Notes under the pieces: model-generated
Database searches by the model: none
What the model was told of the DNA's origin: nothing
The model's input: the letters and a program-made list of their open reading frames with translations, nothing else
Part shown: in pieces, positions 42,460 to 52,063 of the stretch
How the letters are laid out: every line of letters starts with the position of its first letter
Position numbering within the stretch: position 1 is the first letter of the stretch
Position numbers and translations under genes: made by a program
Assembly (NCBI GenBank): GCA_030607875.1
Contig: JAUWJD010000002.1
Coordinates: 78,650 to 142,649, forward strand
From: Chloroflexota bacterium
GTDB lineage: Bacteria > Chloroflexota > Anaerolineae > UBA2200
Length of the DNA stretch: 64,000 bases
Direction of reading: 5' to 3'

Positions 42460-44700
42460 ATGGGAGCAAACAGAAGTGCAGGCAAGCTGGCTTGGGCGCT
42501 GTCGGCGATAGCTCTGCTCGCCTCCCTGGCGGGACTGGTGTTGCTGCCAGCTCTCAAACCCAAGGTGGTCCGAGCGGGCGACAACACATGGACTGGAATA
42601 GGCCCACGAGGTAGCAGAGTACTCGACCTGGCCGTTTCCCCAGCCTATGCCGAGGACCAGACGCTGTTCGCAGCCGCCGGGCTGGGGGGGATTTTCGTCT
42701 CCAATACTGGTGGAGCCTCGTGGCGAACGGCGAACACAGGACTGCCCTATGGCACTGTCCGCGCCATCGCAGTGTCCCCGAACTACAGGAACGACCGCAC
42801 GGTGTTCGCTGGCACAGAGGAGGCTGGCTTGTTCAAGACTACGGATGGGGGAAACACCTGGTTTGCCTGCAACAGCGGCCTGGACGGCACATGGGTCGAA
42901 GTAATCGCCGTGTCCTCCAACTACGCCCACGACCGCACTGTCTTCGTGGGCATCCGTCACGACCACGGCGGCGTCTACAAGTCCACTGACCGGGGCCAAA
43001 CCTGGGTTTCCCGCAACGATGGCCTCAGATATCGCGACGTAAGAGCGCTTGTCGTCTCGCCCGGTTTTGCCAATGATCAAACGCTGTACGTCCCCCTATG
43101 GCGGCCCAGCGCCCAGGTCACCGGGGGCATGTTCAGGTCAACCGACGGTGCAGACCGGTGGTATCGCATCCGCTGGTGGGCCTTTGAAATCACCCATCTC
43201 GCCATCTCTCCTGGCTTTGAGAACGATCAGGTAGTCTACGCCGGCACGGAAGAGAATGCCATCTGGAAGTCCACCGACCGTGGCGACAGCTGGTTCAGAG
43301 CTTGGGTGGGCTTTTGCCTACCCGAGCTCCGTGCAGTGCGGAGAATCACCATATCGCCGGACTATGCAGCCGACCAAACGGTGTTCATCGTCACCAAGGC
43401 GGGCGTCCTCAAGTCCACCGATGTCCCAGAACTATGGAGGCCTAGTGGGTCGTTCTCTGAGGGGGTTGCCGCTGTAGCGATGTCGCCCGATTACTTTGCC
43501 GATGGCTCGGCTTTCGTCGGAGGTTCCTTCGGTGTGTCGAAGACGACCGACGAGGGTAGTTCGTGGGCAGATGCAGACGATGGCCTGTGGTACCCTTCAT
43601 ACACCATCAATGGCGTGGCTGTCTCCCCTGAGTATGCCGACGACGGCATAGTTGTCGCCACGACTTGGTCCGCGGCCGCGCCCCTGAGAACCACGAACGG
43701 GGGCATCACCTGGCATGAAAGCGGGGCCGGCGTAGAAGGCACCTCCATGTCCTCGCTTGCCCTCTCGCCCGACTTTGCCCATGACCAACTGCTGCTGTGC
43801 GGCACAAACACTGGCGTCTTCCAATCCACGGATGCCGGAGACACTTGGCAGAAGGTCAGCTATGGGCTGGGCACGCTTGACGTACAGGCAGTTGCTGTCG
43901 CTGCCAGCGATGACCTGTTCGCCGCCGCTGCCACCGGTTACGTGTACCGTTTCACGAACGGGGCCACGTCGTGGCGGGGCAGCCGGGTGGGCGGCGCGGG
44001 CACCTTTCGCTGCCTAGCTGCCTCACCGGAGTATGTCAACGATGGCGTGCTCCTCGTCGGGACAGAATGCACGCCTCCAAGCTGTGGCACAAGTGGTGGC
44101 ATATGGATTTCGCTGAACAGAGGCGTGTCCTGGCAACGCCTCCAGGCGGGCCTCCCAACCTGCGCCAATGTGAATGCCCTCGCCTTTTCGCCGCGGTTTG
44201 CCCACGACCGCACGGTGTTTGCAGGACTGTCAGAGCGCCCCGGGCGGAGCGGCGGAGTGTACAAGTCCACAGACGCAGGTACTACATGGCATGCCGTGAA
44301 CAGCGGCATTGGATTTGACCCCAACGTGGGCCCAGACGTACGGGCGTTGGCCGTCTCACCTAATTTCGCTGCCGACCAAACGCTGTACGCTGGTACCGAT
44401 GGCTTTGGCGTTTTCCGCTCCACCGATGGCGGCGCAAGCTGGACCAACGTTGGCGACAGCCTCTACAACCCGCATGTACGTACGCTTTCGATTCTGCCGG
44501 GCCCTGAGGCAGCCATCTTCGCTGGTACCGATGGCAGTGGCATCTGGCACTATCGTTGGACAGCGGCGACTCCTACGCACACGCCCACGAGCACGGCTAC
44601 GCCTACACACACCGCTACACCCACGAGTACGGCGACGCCGACGGCCACGGCAACCAAGCCGACCTATACTCTCTACTTGCCGATAGTGATCCGCAACTGA
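42460..44700 (+). CDS. Secreted BNR-repeat propeller, copy 2
   Basis: 746 aa paralogue of the preceding gene: same signal region (LASLAGLVLLPALKPKVVRA), same repeats (SPNYRNDRTVFAGTEEAGLF) and same ending (TATPTATATKPTYTLYLPIV, then IRN). The ribosome site GGAGGTCTCAAG is also conserved between the two copies, which supports a tandem gene duplication including the 5' edge. The protein identity appears moderate, so the duplication is old. Confidence 0.85.
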   Translation: MGANRSAGKLAWALSAIALLASLAGLVLLPALKPKVVRAGDNTWTGIGPRGSRVLDLAVSPAYAEDQTLFAAAGLGGIFVSNTGGASWRTANTGLPYGTVRAIAVSPNYRNDRTVFAGTEEAGLFKTTDGGNTWFACNSGLDGTWVEVIAVSSNYAHDRTVFVGIRHDHGGVYKSTDRGQTWVSRNDGLRYRDVRALVVSPGFANDQTLYVPLWRPSAQVTGGMFRSTDGADRWYRIRWWAFEITHLAISPGFENDQVVYAGTEENAIWKSTDRGDSWFRAWVGFCLPELRAVRRITISPDYAADQTVFIVTKAGVLKSTDVPELWRPSGSFSEGVAAVAMSPDYFADGSAFVGGSFGVSKTTDEGSSWADADDGLWYPSYTINGVAVSPEYADDGIVVATTWSAAAPLRTTNGGITWHESGAGVEGTSMSSLALSPDFAHDQLLLCGTNTGVFQSTDAGDTWQKVSYGLGTLDVQAVAVAASDDLFAAAATGYVYRFTNGATSWRGSRVGGAGTFRCLAASPEYVNDGVLLVGTECTPPSCGTSGGIWISLNRGVSWQRLQAGLPTCANVNALAFSPRFAHDRTVFAGLSERPGRSGGVYKSTDAGTTWHAVNSGIGFDPNVGPDVRALAVSPNFAADQTLYAGTDGFGVFRSTDGGASWTNVGDSLYNPHVRTLSILPGPEAAIFAGTDGSGIWHYRWTAATPTHTPTSTATPTHTATPTSTATPTATATKPTYTLYLPIVIRN

Positions 44701-44745
44701 GGCCTATGCCAGACAATCTGTAGATGCAGCGAGCAGGTCGCTGGG

Positions 44746-45261
44746 TTATGTCACCTGCGTGGCTTGCTCGCTCGCCCGACGAGCCTCCTCGGCCCAACGC
44801 TTGCGCAGCCGCTCCTCCTGCCGCAGCTTGCCCTCTGCCACACGCCGTTCCTCTTCGGGGGTCTCGGCCAGAAGCGGCGGCACTTCCATCGGCTGCAGGT
44901 TCTCGTCGAGCGCGACGTACACCAGGTAGGCAGAGTTGGTATGCGTGATCTCGCCGGTCAGCACATCCTCGGCCTCTACTCGCACGCCGACCTCCATAGA
45001 AGTCCTGCCCACATAGTTGAGCGAAGCCTTTAGCGTCACCAGGTTGCCGACGTAGATCGGCGAGTAAAAGGCCATCGAATCAATGGCCACCGTAACCACC
45101 GGCCGCCCCACGTGTCTGGCCGCGGCAATGCCGCCGGTCTCATCGACCAGGCGCATGATGATGCCCCCTTGCACGTTGCCCACCGGGTTGGCATCGGTCA
45201 GTTGCATCAATTGGCTGATGACGGTCTGCGAATCGCGAATGCTCTTGGGCTGTGAAGCCAT
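44746..45261 (-). CDS. Acyl-CoA thioesterase (hot-dog fold, YciA-like)
   Basis: 171 aa. The hot-dog core (residues 10-125) carries the catalytic-region motif NPVGNVQGGIIMRLVDETGG and AIDSMAFYSPIYVGNLVTLK. Such enzymes hydrolyse acyl-CoA thioesters. The last 40 residues are a charged Glu/Arg helix (PEEERRVAEGKLRQEERLRK), probably a coiled coil beyond the usual domain. AGGGGGAGG lies before ATG 45261. Confidence 0.9.
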   Translation of the reverse strand: MASQPKSIRDSQTVISQLMQLTDANPVGNVQGGIIMRLVDETGGIAAARHVGRPVVTVAIDSMAFYSPIYVGNLVTLKASLNYVGRTSMEVGVRVEAEDVLTGEITHTNSAYLVYVALDENLQPMEVPPLLAETPEEERRVAEGKLRQEERLRKRWAEEARRASEQATQVT

Positions 45262-45478
45262 GTCCCTCCCCCTGCACCAAGTCTTGGTGCGATTCTACGA
45301 CTCATGCGGCCCAAAGCCAAATGGAGTGCGCAAGGGCGCAAAACGTGATGCGTAAGAAGCAATGGAAGGGACGCAGCGTGAACAGCCAACTGCCAACCGC
45401 AAACCGGTCTCCTGTGTCCGCTACTGAACCAATTGTCCATTTTGCTTGTAATATATACGATGCGCGCTTTGCACGCTT

Positions 45479-45507
45479 TTGACTTTTGTCTCCGAGCAAT
45501 GTATGCT
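45479..45507 (+). promoter_or_regulatory. Promoter of the MoxR gene
   Basis: TTGACT, 17 bases, TATGCT, about 45 bases upstream of the start. Confidence 0.65.
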
Positions 45508-45549
45508 AACATCACACATCTACTACACACGTTATTCTCAGGGGGTCAC

Positions 45550-46509
45550 ATGAGCAATGCACAGGCGATTGCCAGCAGGTTGGTTGACAACGTAGAAAAG
45601 GTTATCATCGGCAAGCGTCCAGCGATTGAATCGACCGTCATCTGCCTGCTGTGCCAGGGGCACTTGCTCATCGAGGACGTGCCAGGCGTAGGCAAAACGA
45701 TGCTGGCCAAGTCTTTGGCCAAGTCCGTTGGCTGCACATTCAAGCGCATCCAGTTCACGCCAGACCTGCTGCCAAGCGATATAACCGGCGTCTCTGTGTT
45801 CAACGAGAAGACGCGCGAGTTCGAGTTCCGCCCAGGGCCCATCCTGGCGCAGATCGTCCTCACCGACGAAATCAACCGCGCCACACCAAAGACACAGTCC
45901 GCATTGCTGGAAGCAATGGAGGAGCACCAGGTAACCGTAGATGGTATCACCTATCTCACACCGAAGCCATTCCTGGTGCTCGCTACCCAGAACCCCATTG
46001 AATACGAGGGAACCTTTCCCCTGCCTGAGGCACAACTTGACCGCTTCCTGATGCGCGTGAGCCTGGGACACCCTGCCCCGGCAGACGAAATCGCCATCCT
46101 GGAAGCACAGCAGTACGTGCACCCCATCGAAACGCTTGAGCAGGTCGTCTCCGCTGAAGAGCTGCTGGAGGCGCAGGAACAGATCAAGGCCACGTTCGTT
46201 GACGATCTGGTTAAGGAGTACATCGTTGAGTTGGTTGGTGCCAGCCGGAAACACCCCGATGTCTACCTGGGAGCCAGCCCTCGCGGCTCACTGGCCCTGT
46301 TCAAGACGGCACAGGCCCGAGCGGGTCTCGACGGAAGGGACTATATCACTCCGGACGACATCAAGTCCCTGGCTGAGGCGACGTTGGCCCATAGGATGAT
46401 CATCAGCCCAGCCGCACGCATTAAGAACGTTGATTCTCGCTCCCTCGTCGATGAACTCCTGCGCTCTGTGCCCGTTCCTGGCACCAGGGTGCGAGCGGGC
46501 AGGAGCTAA
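45550..46509 (+). CDS. MoxR-family AAA+ ATPase
   Basis: 319 aa. Walker A in [20 protein letters not shown], Walker B in [20 protein letters not shown], sensor 1 in [20 protein letters not shown] and a C-terminal lid with sensor 2. MoxR ATPases act as chaperones that insert cofactors or remodel complexes, usually with DUF58 and VWA partners. A DUF58 gene lies 470 bases downstream. ATG 45550 follows GGGGG; the longer reading from 45433 overlaps the promoter. Confidence 0.92.
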   Translation: MSNAQAIASRLVDNVEKVIIGKRPAIESTVICLLCQGHLLIEDVPGVGKTMLAKSLAKSVGCTFKRIQFTPDLLPSDITGVSVFNEKTREFEFRPGPILAQIVLTDEINRATPKTQSALLEAMEEHQVTVDGITYLTPKPFLVLATQNPIEYEGTFPLPEAQLDRFLMRVSLGHPAPADEIAILEAQQYVHPIETLEQVVSAEELLEAQEQIKATFVDDLVKEYIVELVGASRKHPDVYLGASPRGSLALFKTAQARAGLDGRDYITPDDIKSLAEATLAHRMIISPAARIKNVDSRSLVDELLRSVPVPGTRVRAGRS

Positions 46510-46980
46510 AAGGATCTACAATGTAACTGCGTCAACCGTTCGTGCTCTGCATGCCCTGGCTATGCATGTGCTCTGCATGCCCCGTGGGCACCTGCGGGCG
46601 ACGGGCGACCGCCGAAGGTCTTGGAGAAGACAAGGCCGCAGGCGACAGCCGAAGGGTCCAGCACCGACGGGATGGCTTGACGGGATTGCTAAACTCAGGC
46701 AGTCGTTTTCATGCGATAATCGAGCCAAAGGGATTTACAGAGTACTGCATCAATCGCTAGACCTCAATACCTGCTTTCACGCAACAAACCGACCGAAGAG
46801 GTTTGGCCACCTTCGGTGCACAAAGTAGTAGAAACTGATGCACGAAGCAGTAAAGGCCTCTGAGGTTTAGAACTGACGGTTGTGTGCAGTCCGTGCCCCG
46901 GATGGCAACACACCCCATGCGGGCATCGGGATTCTTGAAACCTCGGGGGTCTTGGTGAAGGCGAAGTCGGAAGGTAAGAA
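46510..46980. other. Gene-free stretch between MoxR and DUF58 genes
   Basis: No gene seen. GGCCTCTGAGGTTT (about 46855-46868) and AAACCTCGGGGGTC (about 46938-46951) are inverted at 12 of 14 positions, a hairpin-like interspersed element. The gap is odd because these two genes usually abut. Confidence 0.4.
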
Positions 46981-48243
46981 GTGAAACGTAGCTGGATAAT
47001 CGTGTTGCTGCTGCTGGTCCTGGTACTGGCTGGGGCGTTGGCTACTGGACGGGGGCTGTTCTTCAACCTCACCTACCTGCTCACCGCGCTGATCATCGTG
47101 TCGTATTTCTGGTCTTGGTCCAACGTGAACCACATCCAGATCGTCCGGCACACCAGCTCAAAGCGCAGCCAGGTCGGCGAAGCGGCTGAGGAGCGCTTTT
47201 TGGTGCGCAACGCCAGCGTCTTGCCCAAACTATGGGTGGAGGTGCGTGATCAGTCCGAGTTGCCCCACCACCATGCCAGTTGGGTAGTGAACGCGCTGGG
47301 CGCACATCGAGCGCGTGGCTGGTCGGTGCGCACGGTCTGCCGGCAGCGAGGACGCTTCCGGCTGGGCCCGATCACGCTCATCAGCGGCGACCCTTTTGGC
47401 CTGTTCGAGCACCGCAAGCACCTTGGCGCGACATCCTCCATCGTCGTCTATCCGTTCACAGTGGACTTGCCGTACTTCTCCCTGCCCACCGGCGAACTTC
47501 CTGGCGGAGGAGCGATGCGCCGGCGCACCCACTACGTGACTACGAACGTCAGTGGTGTACGCGACTACTTCCCCGGTGACAGCTTCAACCGCATTCACTG
47601 GCCCTCCACTGCCCGCACGGGACGGCTGATCGTGAAAGAATTCGAGCTGGATCCCAGTGCCGATGTGTGGCTCTTTCTGGACATGCAAGGCGCAGTGCAG
47701 GCCGAGCTAGTGTGGGAACGGGAGGTCACCGAAGTTGCTGCATTGCGGAAAAGCCGCCCGGCACTGGTACCCTCCACCGAAGAGTACAGCGTCACCATTG
47801 CCGCCTCGTTGGCCAGACACTTCCTGGCGCGCAACAGGGCAGTTGGACTGGTCGCTTATGGTCAGAAACGCGAAGTGATCGTCCCCGACCGAGGCGACCG
47901 GCAACTAGCCAAGATCATGGAGACGCTGGCGGTGATACGGGCCACCGGCACCATACCCATGGCTCAGATCATTGCCGCTGAGGGCAGAGGGATGGGGCGA
48001 AACACCTCAGCAATCGTTATCACCCCTTCAGACGACCTCAGATGGGTGGAGACGCTGCGTGACCTGCGCCGCAGGGGCGTCCGTGGAATTGGAATCATCC
48101 CGGATGCTTCGACCTTTGGCCGCCAAACGAATACCGAGGCCGTGCTCGCTGCCCTCCAACAGAGTGGCATCCGCGCCTACCGCGTCCGCGAAGGCGCCTC
48201 CCTGGAGGCTGCGCTCAGCCAGGCGGGCGCCGGGTTGAGCTAG
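46981..48243 (+). CDS. DUF58-domain membrane protein
   Basis: 420 aa. Two N-terminal membrane helices (ILVLVLAGALAT-type and FFNLTYLLTALIIVSYF), an Ig-like part, and the DUF58 core (GVRDYFPGDSFNRIHWPSTA, LIVKEFELDPSADVWLFLDM) with a VWA-like fold. It is the usual partner of MoxR ATPases; the exact role is unknown. Start is GTG 46981 after GGAAGG. Confidence 0.88.
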   Translation: MKRSWIIVLLLLVLVLAGALATGRGLFFNLTYLLTALIIVSYFWSWSNVNHIQIVRHTSSKRSQVGEAAEERFLVRNASVLPKLWVEVRDQSELPHHHASWVVNALGAHRARGWSVRTVCRQRGRFRLGPITLISGDPFGLFEHRKHLGATSSIVVYPFTVDLPYFSLPTGELPGGGAMRRRTHYVTTNVSGVRDYFPGDSFNRIHWPSTARTGRLIVKEFELDPSADVWLFLDMQGAVQAELVWEREVTEVAALRKSRPALVPSTEEYSVTIAASLARHFLARNRAVGLVAYGQKREVIVPDRGDRQLAKIMETLAVIRATGTIPMAQIIAAEGRGMGRNTSAIVITPSDDLRWVETLRDLRRRGVRGIGIIPDASTFGRQTNTEAVLAALQQSGIRAYRVREGASLEAALSQAGAGLS

Positions 48244-48650
48244 GGCCGCCACTTGCCCTGTCCGCATCTGCTACGGCTTCTCCGACCCTCGCTCAAGACG
48301 ACGGCACCAGATAACGCCACATCTCGCACTGCGGGCCCACAACCCTCATTCGCCCCCATCCAGACCGCACCCCACCCCAGACAGGGCTTTCCCAAAGCAG
48401 AGAACCTACCCGCCGACTCCGCTGAGAACGCAGAGTTCTGCAGAATCTTCTTCTTTTCCTCATCGTTCTCCAGCATTTCGCAGACCAAGGCTTCGTATGC
48501 CTTCCCGGAGAAGCAGCTAGCACGCACTAGCTACCGTAGACGCCACAGCCAAGTCCGCCGTACTGTGATCTGCAGCGCCACGACGCTTGTTTCTCGTTCG
48601 GGCCGCCTCAGCCAAAGGTGTCGCCCCCTATCGCAGATGCGAGCTGCGGG
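48244..48650. other. Gene-free stretch
   Basis: Only low-quality open frames without ribosome sites; nothing recognisable. Confidence 0.4.
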
Positions 48651-48680
48651 TTGCTTGCCGTGGGAGGATTATGCTATAAT
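48651..48680 (+). promoter_or_regulatory. Promoter of the MNT/HEPN pair
   Basis: TTGCTT, 18 bases, consensus TATAAT, 40 bases before the GTG start. Confidence 0.6.
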
Positions 48681-48720
48681 GCACCAGACTGCAGATGACT
48701 GAGCCTTTGGAGAGACCGCA

Positions 48721-49137
48721 GTGAAGAGAGAGAAGACAAGCGGGGGATCACATGTCACCCCGGAGTATGGGCCAGCAGGCACCATGACGACCTTGGCCGA
48801 GAAACGGGCCGAGTACGCAAAAGACCTGCAGCGCGCGCTGAACAAGATCGTGAGCCATCTAGCCAACATGCCGCAGGCTGAACAGTTCATTCTGTTTGGC
48901 TCATATGCAGCGGGGCGGCGTGATCTCTTCACTGATCTGGATTTGATCGTAGTAGTGCATTCGGAACAGGACTTTGTCCATCGCACCGCAGAACTCTACC
49001 AGCAGTTGGAGGCTAGTGTGGACCTTGACCTGATGGTCTATTCGCCAGAGGAGTTTCAACAGCAGTGGCAACGCGGTTTTGTCCGACAGGCCTTGCGGAC
49101 AGAGAGGGTGCTTTGTGAGAAAAAGCCCGTTGGCTGA
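48721..49137 (+). CDS. MNT-domain nucleotidyltransferase (antitoxin-like)
   Basis: 138 aa. Minimal nucleotidyltransferase with ILFGSYAAGRRDLFTDLDLI, the GS-x(n)-DxD site that binds NTP and metals. In MntA/HepT systems this protein adds AMP units to the HEPN toxin and silences it (family knowledge). GTG 48721 with GGAGAG upstream is preferred; ATG 48784 is possible. The 3' end overlaps the HEPN start. Confidence 0.87.
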   Translation: MKREKTSGGSHVTPEYGPAGTMTTLAEKRAEYAKDLQRALNKIVSHLANMPQAEQFILFGSYAAGRRDLFTDLDLIVVVHSEQDFVHRTAELYQQLEASVDLDLMVYSPEEFQQQWQRGFVRQALRTERVLCEKKPVG

Positions 49138-49276
49138 GGGAGAGCGCTGGCTGGCCCAGGCCACGGCAGACCTGCACTGGGCGGAGCACCTAGCACGAGA
49201 GAGTGGCTGGCACGTGGCATGTTTTCTGTCGCAGCAGGTCACGGAGAAAGCGCGGAAAGAAGGGGATCAGGAATAG
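49115..49276 (+). pseudogene. Truncated HEPN-domain protein
   Basis: From GTG 49115, overlapping the MNT gene, the frame gives the first helices of a HEPN domain: LAEGERWLAQATADLHWAEH and HVACFLSQQVTEKA, where family members go on KALKA. It then ends after 53 residues. The second half with the RNase motif Rx4-6H is absent. The toxin is therefore very probably dead while the MNT partner is intact. Confidence 0.75.
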
Positions 49277-49343
49277 CGGAGAGGCAACGCGCATAGGCGT
49301 TTCGCCTCATTGCGTTTGGATCTGACTGCGGAGGACGGGAGCG

Positions 49344-50315
49344 ATGTGGGTCATTCTGCCCTACCTGCTGCCACTGGGCATCATTGTTTTCGCCAATCTA
49401 GGCGTGACGCGACGAGGCTGGCGGGTGCTGACGTACGCTTGCCTGGGCCTGCTGAATACGCTGGCGCTGGCAGTAAGCTTTTGGCTGCTGATCGCACCGT
49501 ATCTGCTGCGCCTCCTCGAGGCGCCCACCGAGCTTGTGCAGAGCATCACCCTGCGCGGCTACGGCGTGGCCCTGGCTGCAACGGCGATTCTGGGCTTTGC
49601 CTGCCTGTTGCCACCGCTGCGGCGCTTCTTGGCGCACTGGCTGCGCGTCGACCCCGCCTCCCCTGTACACGCCACTGCTCTGGTTTTTGTCGTCTACCTG
49701 GCCGCCAGCTCGTTGGCGTTGCTCTCAGGCAGTGAGGAATGGCTCCTGTCCGGGGTGCAGGCAGCCAGCATCGGGCCAGAGGTGCTGGTGCTCGGTCAGG
49801 CAGTCTTCCTCCTGTTTGCACTGGCTGGCGTGGGGCTGGGAATTCGGCGCAATCCACGCCAGACCCTGAGTCGCCTGGGTCTGCGTGTCCCAACGCCGCG
49901 CCAGTTGGGCACAGCAGCATTGATGATCGGCGTGCTCCTGCTGGTGGACTGGGTGATATCACTGCTGTGGCGCCAACTTTGGCCCGCGAACTTTGAGGCC
50001 GTCACGCAAGCATCTGAGCAATTGTTCGCTCGCTTTGCATCCCCCTTGGGTGCGCTGCTGATGGGGCTCTCTGCAGGGATCGGCGAGGAAACCTTCTTCC
50101 GTGGAGCGATGCAACCCTGCTTTCGCATCCCGCTGACCGCCGTCGTGTTTGCCTTGGGCCATGTACAATACACGCTCTCCCCTGCCATCCTGGAGATCAT
50201 GATCATCGGCCTGGCCTTGGGATGGCTGCGTGAGAGAAGCAACACCACGACCTGCATCGTCGTTCACAGCGGCTACAACTTCTTGAACATGCTGTTGATG
50301 CCCTACTGGATATGA
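49344..50315 (+). CDS. CPBP-family intramembrane endopeptidase
   Basis: 323 aa with about eight membrane helices. The glutamic protease motif EExxxR is in GIGEETFFRGAMQPCF, and the second motif is in VVFALGHVQYTLSPAILE, with a third helix ending NTTTCIVVHSGYNFLNML. It corresponds to Abi/Rce1-type proteases with unknown substrate. The gene overlaps the next one by four bases, so they are translationally coupled. Confidence 0.88.
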   Translation: MWVILPYLLPLGIIVFANLGVTRRGWRVLTYACLGLLNTLALAVSFWLLIAPYLLRLLEAPTELVQSITLRGYGVALAATAILGFACLLPPLRRFLAHWLRVDPASPVHATALVFVVYLAASSLALLSGSEEWLLSGVQAASIGPEVLVLGQAVFLLFALAGVGLGIRRNPRQTLSRLGLRVPTPRQLGTAALMIGVLLLVDWVISLLWRQLWPANFEAVTQASEQLFARFASPLGALLMGLSAGIGEETFFRGAMQPCFRIPLTAVVFALGHVQYTLSPAILEIMIIGLALGWLRERSNTTTCIVVHSGYNFLNMLLMPYWI

Positions 50316-51940
50316 GTGAAGCACTGCCACCGGGCGAGCCTTCCAAGACAAGCCGTCGAACCGACCCCGGCGAGGAACTGCAGAAACGGGGGGTTTACCG
50401 CGGGATCGAAGGCTTGCGTTCCGTGGTCAGGCTCCAAAGCCCAGGGGTGACGGGCCTCGAGTCTGTGGTGCCTGGTGAGGTGGTGGAAACACCCTGCGGA
50501 ACCTGCTTTCTACTAGAGACACGCTATCCCCTGGAGTATGCTCACGGCAACACTCATTTGTCCACATTGTCTCCCCAAGAATGTCCCTCACCACGCCTCG
50601 CTCGGCTGGCCGGTGACCAGCGGCTGAGTGCCCTGGACTTTCGCTCGGCCATCTTCTTCGACATCGAGACAACAGGGCTGGGCATTGGCGCGGGACTGGT
50701 AGCCTTCCTGGTAGGCTTTGGCACCTTCGAGGGGAACGATTTCTGCCTGCGGCAGTATTTCATGCGCGACTACAGCGAAGAGCCTGCCATGCTCTACCTC
50801 CTGAGCCGGCAGATGCAGGACCTTCGCTGGTGGGTCAGCTTCAACGGGCGCAACTTTGACCTGCCGGTGCTGCAGGCGCGCTTCATCTGCGGACGCCAGG
50901 AGATGCCTTTAGTCGAGGCTCCCCATCTGGACTTGTTGTATCCGGCCCGCCGCCTGTGGCGCAAGCGTTTGCGATCTTGCCGCTTGTCATCGTTGGAGAG
51001 CAGCATACTGGGGCTGAGCCGCGAGTCCGACGTGCCCGGGTGGTTGATCCCCGATTTGTACTTCGATTACCTGCGATATGGCCAGGCAGAGCCGCTGCGC
51101 CAGGTATTCCTACACAATGCCTTGGACATCCTATCCCTGGTCACCCTGGCAGCCAAGACCGATCACATGCTCCATGACCCATTTGGAGAAGCAGCAGAGC
51201 ACGCCGTAGACCTGTACAGCTTGGGCCGCATCTGCGAATCCTGGCGACAGCTTGATCGCGCCCAGTGCGCCTACGAGCAGGCCCTGCAGGGTCGCCTGCC
51301 CCCTACCCTGCAGGAGGAGGCCCTGTATCGCCTGTCCATGTTGTACAAGCGAAGCGGGCAGATCGAACGGTCTGTGCCAATCTGGCAGGATCTGCGGCAG
51401 AGAAACACGGTGAATGCCTTTGTGGAATTGGCCAAGTACTTTGAGCACCGCCAACGGGACTATGTCACGGCGGCCAGGCTGGTTGGCGAAGCGCTGGCAT
51501 TCCACGACCTGCCCAGAGGTGGCCAGCGCTCGGCCCCGGCACTGAAAGCCCGCTTGGCCAGGCTGAGAAGGAAGCTGGGGGAAGGAGGCTTACCCATGCC
51601 CCGTATCGAATCCTATTCATTCGGCAGCATCACGGTAGATGGCAAGACCCACACCGCAGACCTGATCATCCTTCCTGGCGGCGTGCGCCTTGGATGGTGG
51701 CGCAAAGAAGGCCATCGCCTGCACAAGGAGGACCTGCACGAAGCGGTGGAGGCTGCGCCCAGCGTCCTGGTGATCGGCACAGGCAACGTGGGGTCAATGG
51801 AGGTGCCACAGGAGACTCTGGATTACCTGGCCGCGCACGATATCCGCGCGGTAGTGGAACGCACCGCCGCTGCCTGCCAGCGCTACAACGAGCTGGCCGA
51901 GACGGAACCCGCAGCAGCAGCGCTACACCTGACCTGCTGA
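50312..51940 (+). CDS. YprB-like RNase H-fold exonuclease fused to an Mth938 domain
   Basis: 542 aa. The N-terminal YprB/RNase_H_2 domain (about 105-275) has the DEDD-type signature DIETTGL at D117/E119 and NGRNFDLPVLQARF. A TPR-like region follows (about 295-420). The last 115 residues are an Mth938/DUF498 domain: IESYSFGSITVDGKTHTADL, VLVIGTGNVGSMEVPQETLD. An internal ATG (51596) at the domain border is preceded by AAGGAGG, so the Mth938 part may also be made alone. Targets are unknown; a nuclease role is inferred. Confidence 0.85.
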   Translation: MSEALPPGEPSKTSRRTDPGEELQKRGVYRGIEGLRSVVRLQSPGVTGLESVVPGEVVETPCGTCFLLETRYPLEYAHGNTHLSTLSPQECPSPRLARLAGDQRLSALDFRSAIFFDIETTGLGIGAGLVAFLVGFGTFEGNDFCLRQYFMRDYSEEPAMLYLLSRQMQDLRWWVSFNGRNFDLPVLQARFICGRQEMPLVEAPHLDLLYPARRLWRKRLRSCRLSSLESSILGLSRESDVPGWLIPDLYFDYLRYGQAEPLRQVFLHNALDILSLVTLAAKTDHMLHDPFGEAAEHAVDLYSLGRICESWRQLDRAQCAYEQALQGRLPPTLQEEALYRLSMLYKRSGQIERSVPIWQDLRQRNTVNAFVELAKYFEHRQRDYVTAARLVGEALAFHDLPRGGQRSAPALKARLARLRRKLGEGGLPMPRIESYSFGSITVDGKTHTADLIILPGGVRLGWWRKEGHRLHKEDLHEAVEAAPSVLVIGTGNVGSMEVPQETLDYLAAHDIRAVVERTAAACQRYNELAETEPAAAALHLTC

Positions 51941-52063
51941 GTATGATCGTCCGCGACCGGTGTGGCTACATCAGGGCACTTGCCCAGCGTGTCGCTCGCG
52001 CTGCGGAGCGACACCGCTTATCGTACGAAATGGCTTCCTGAAGCAAGACAAAAGGAGGGAAAC

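Noticed and set aside
34370..44700. Repeat proteins as an S-layer or sortase-anchored pilus locus
   Set aside because: No SLH domain, no LPXTG motif and no sortase gene in the window.
48244..48527. Minus-strand open frame of 95 residues
   Set aside because: Low-complexity, no ribosome site, no similarity to a family and it crosses the end of the DUF58 gene.
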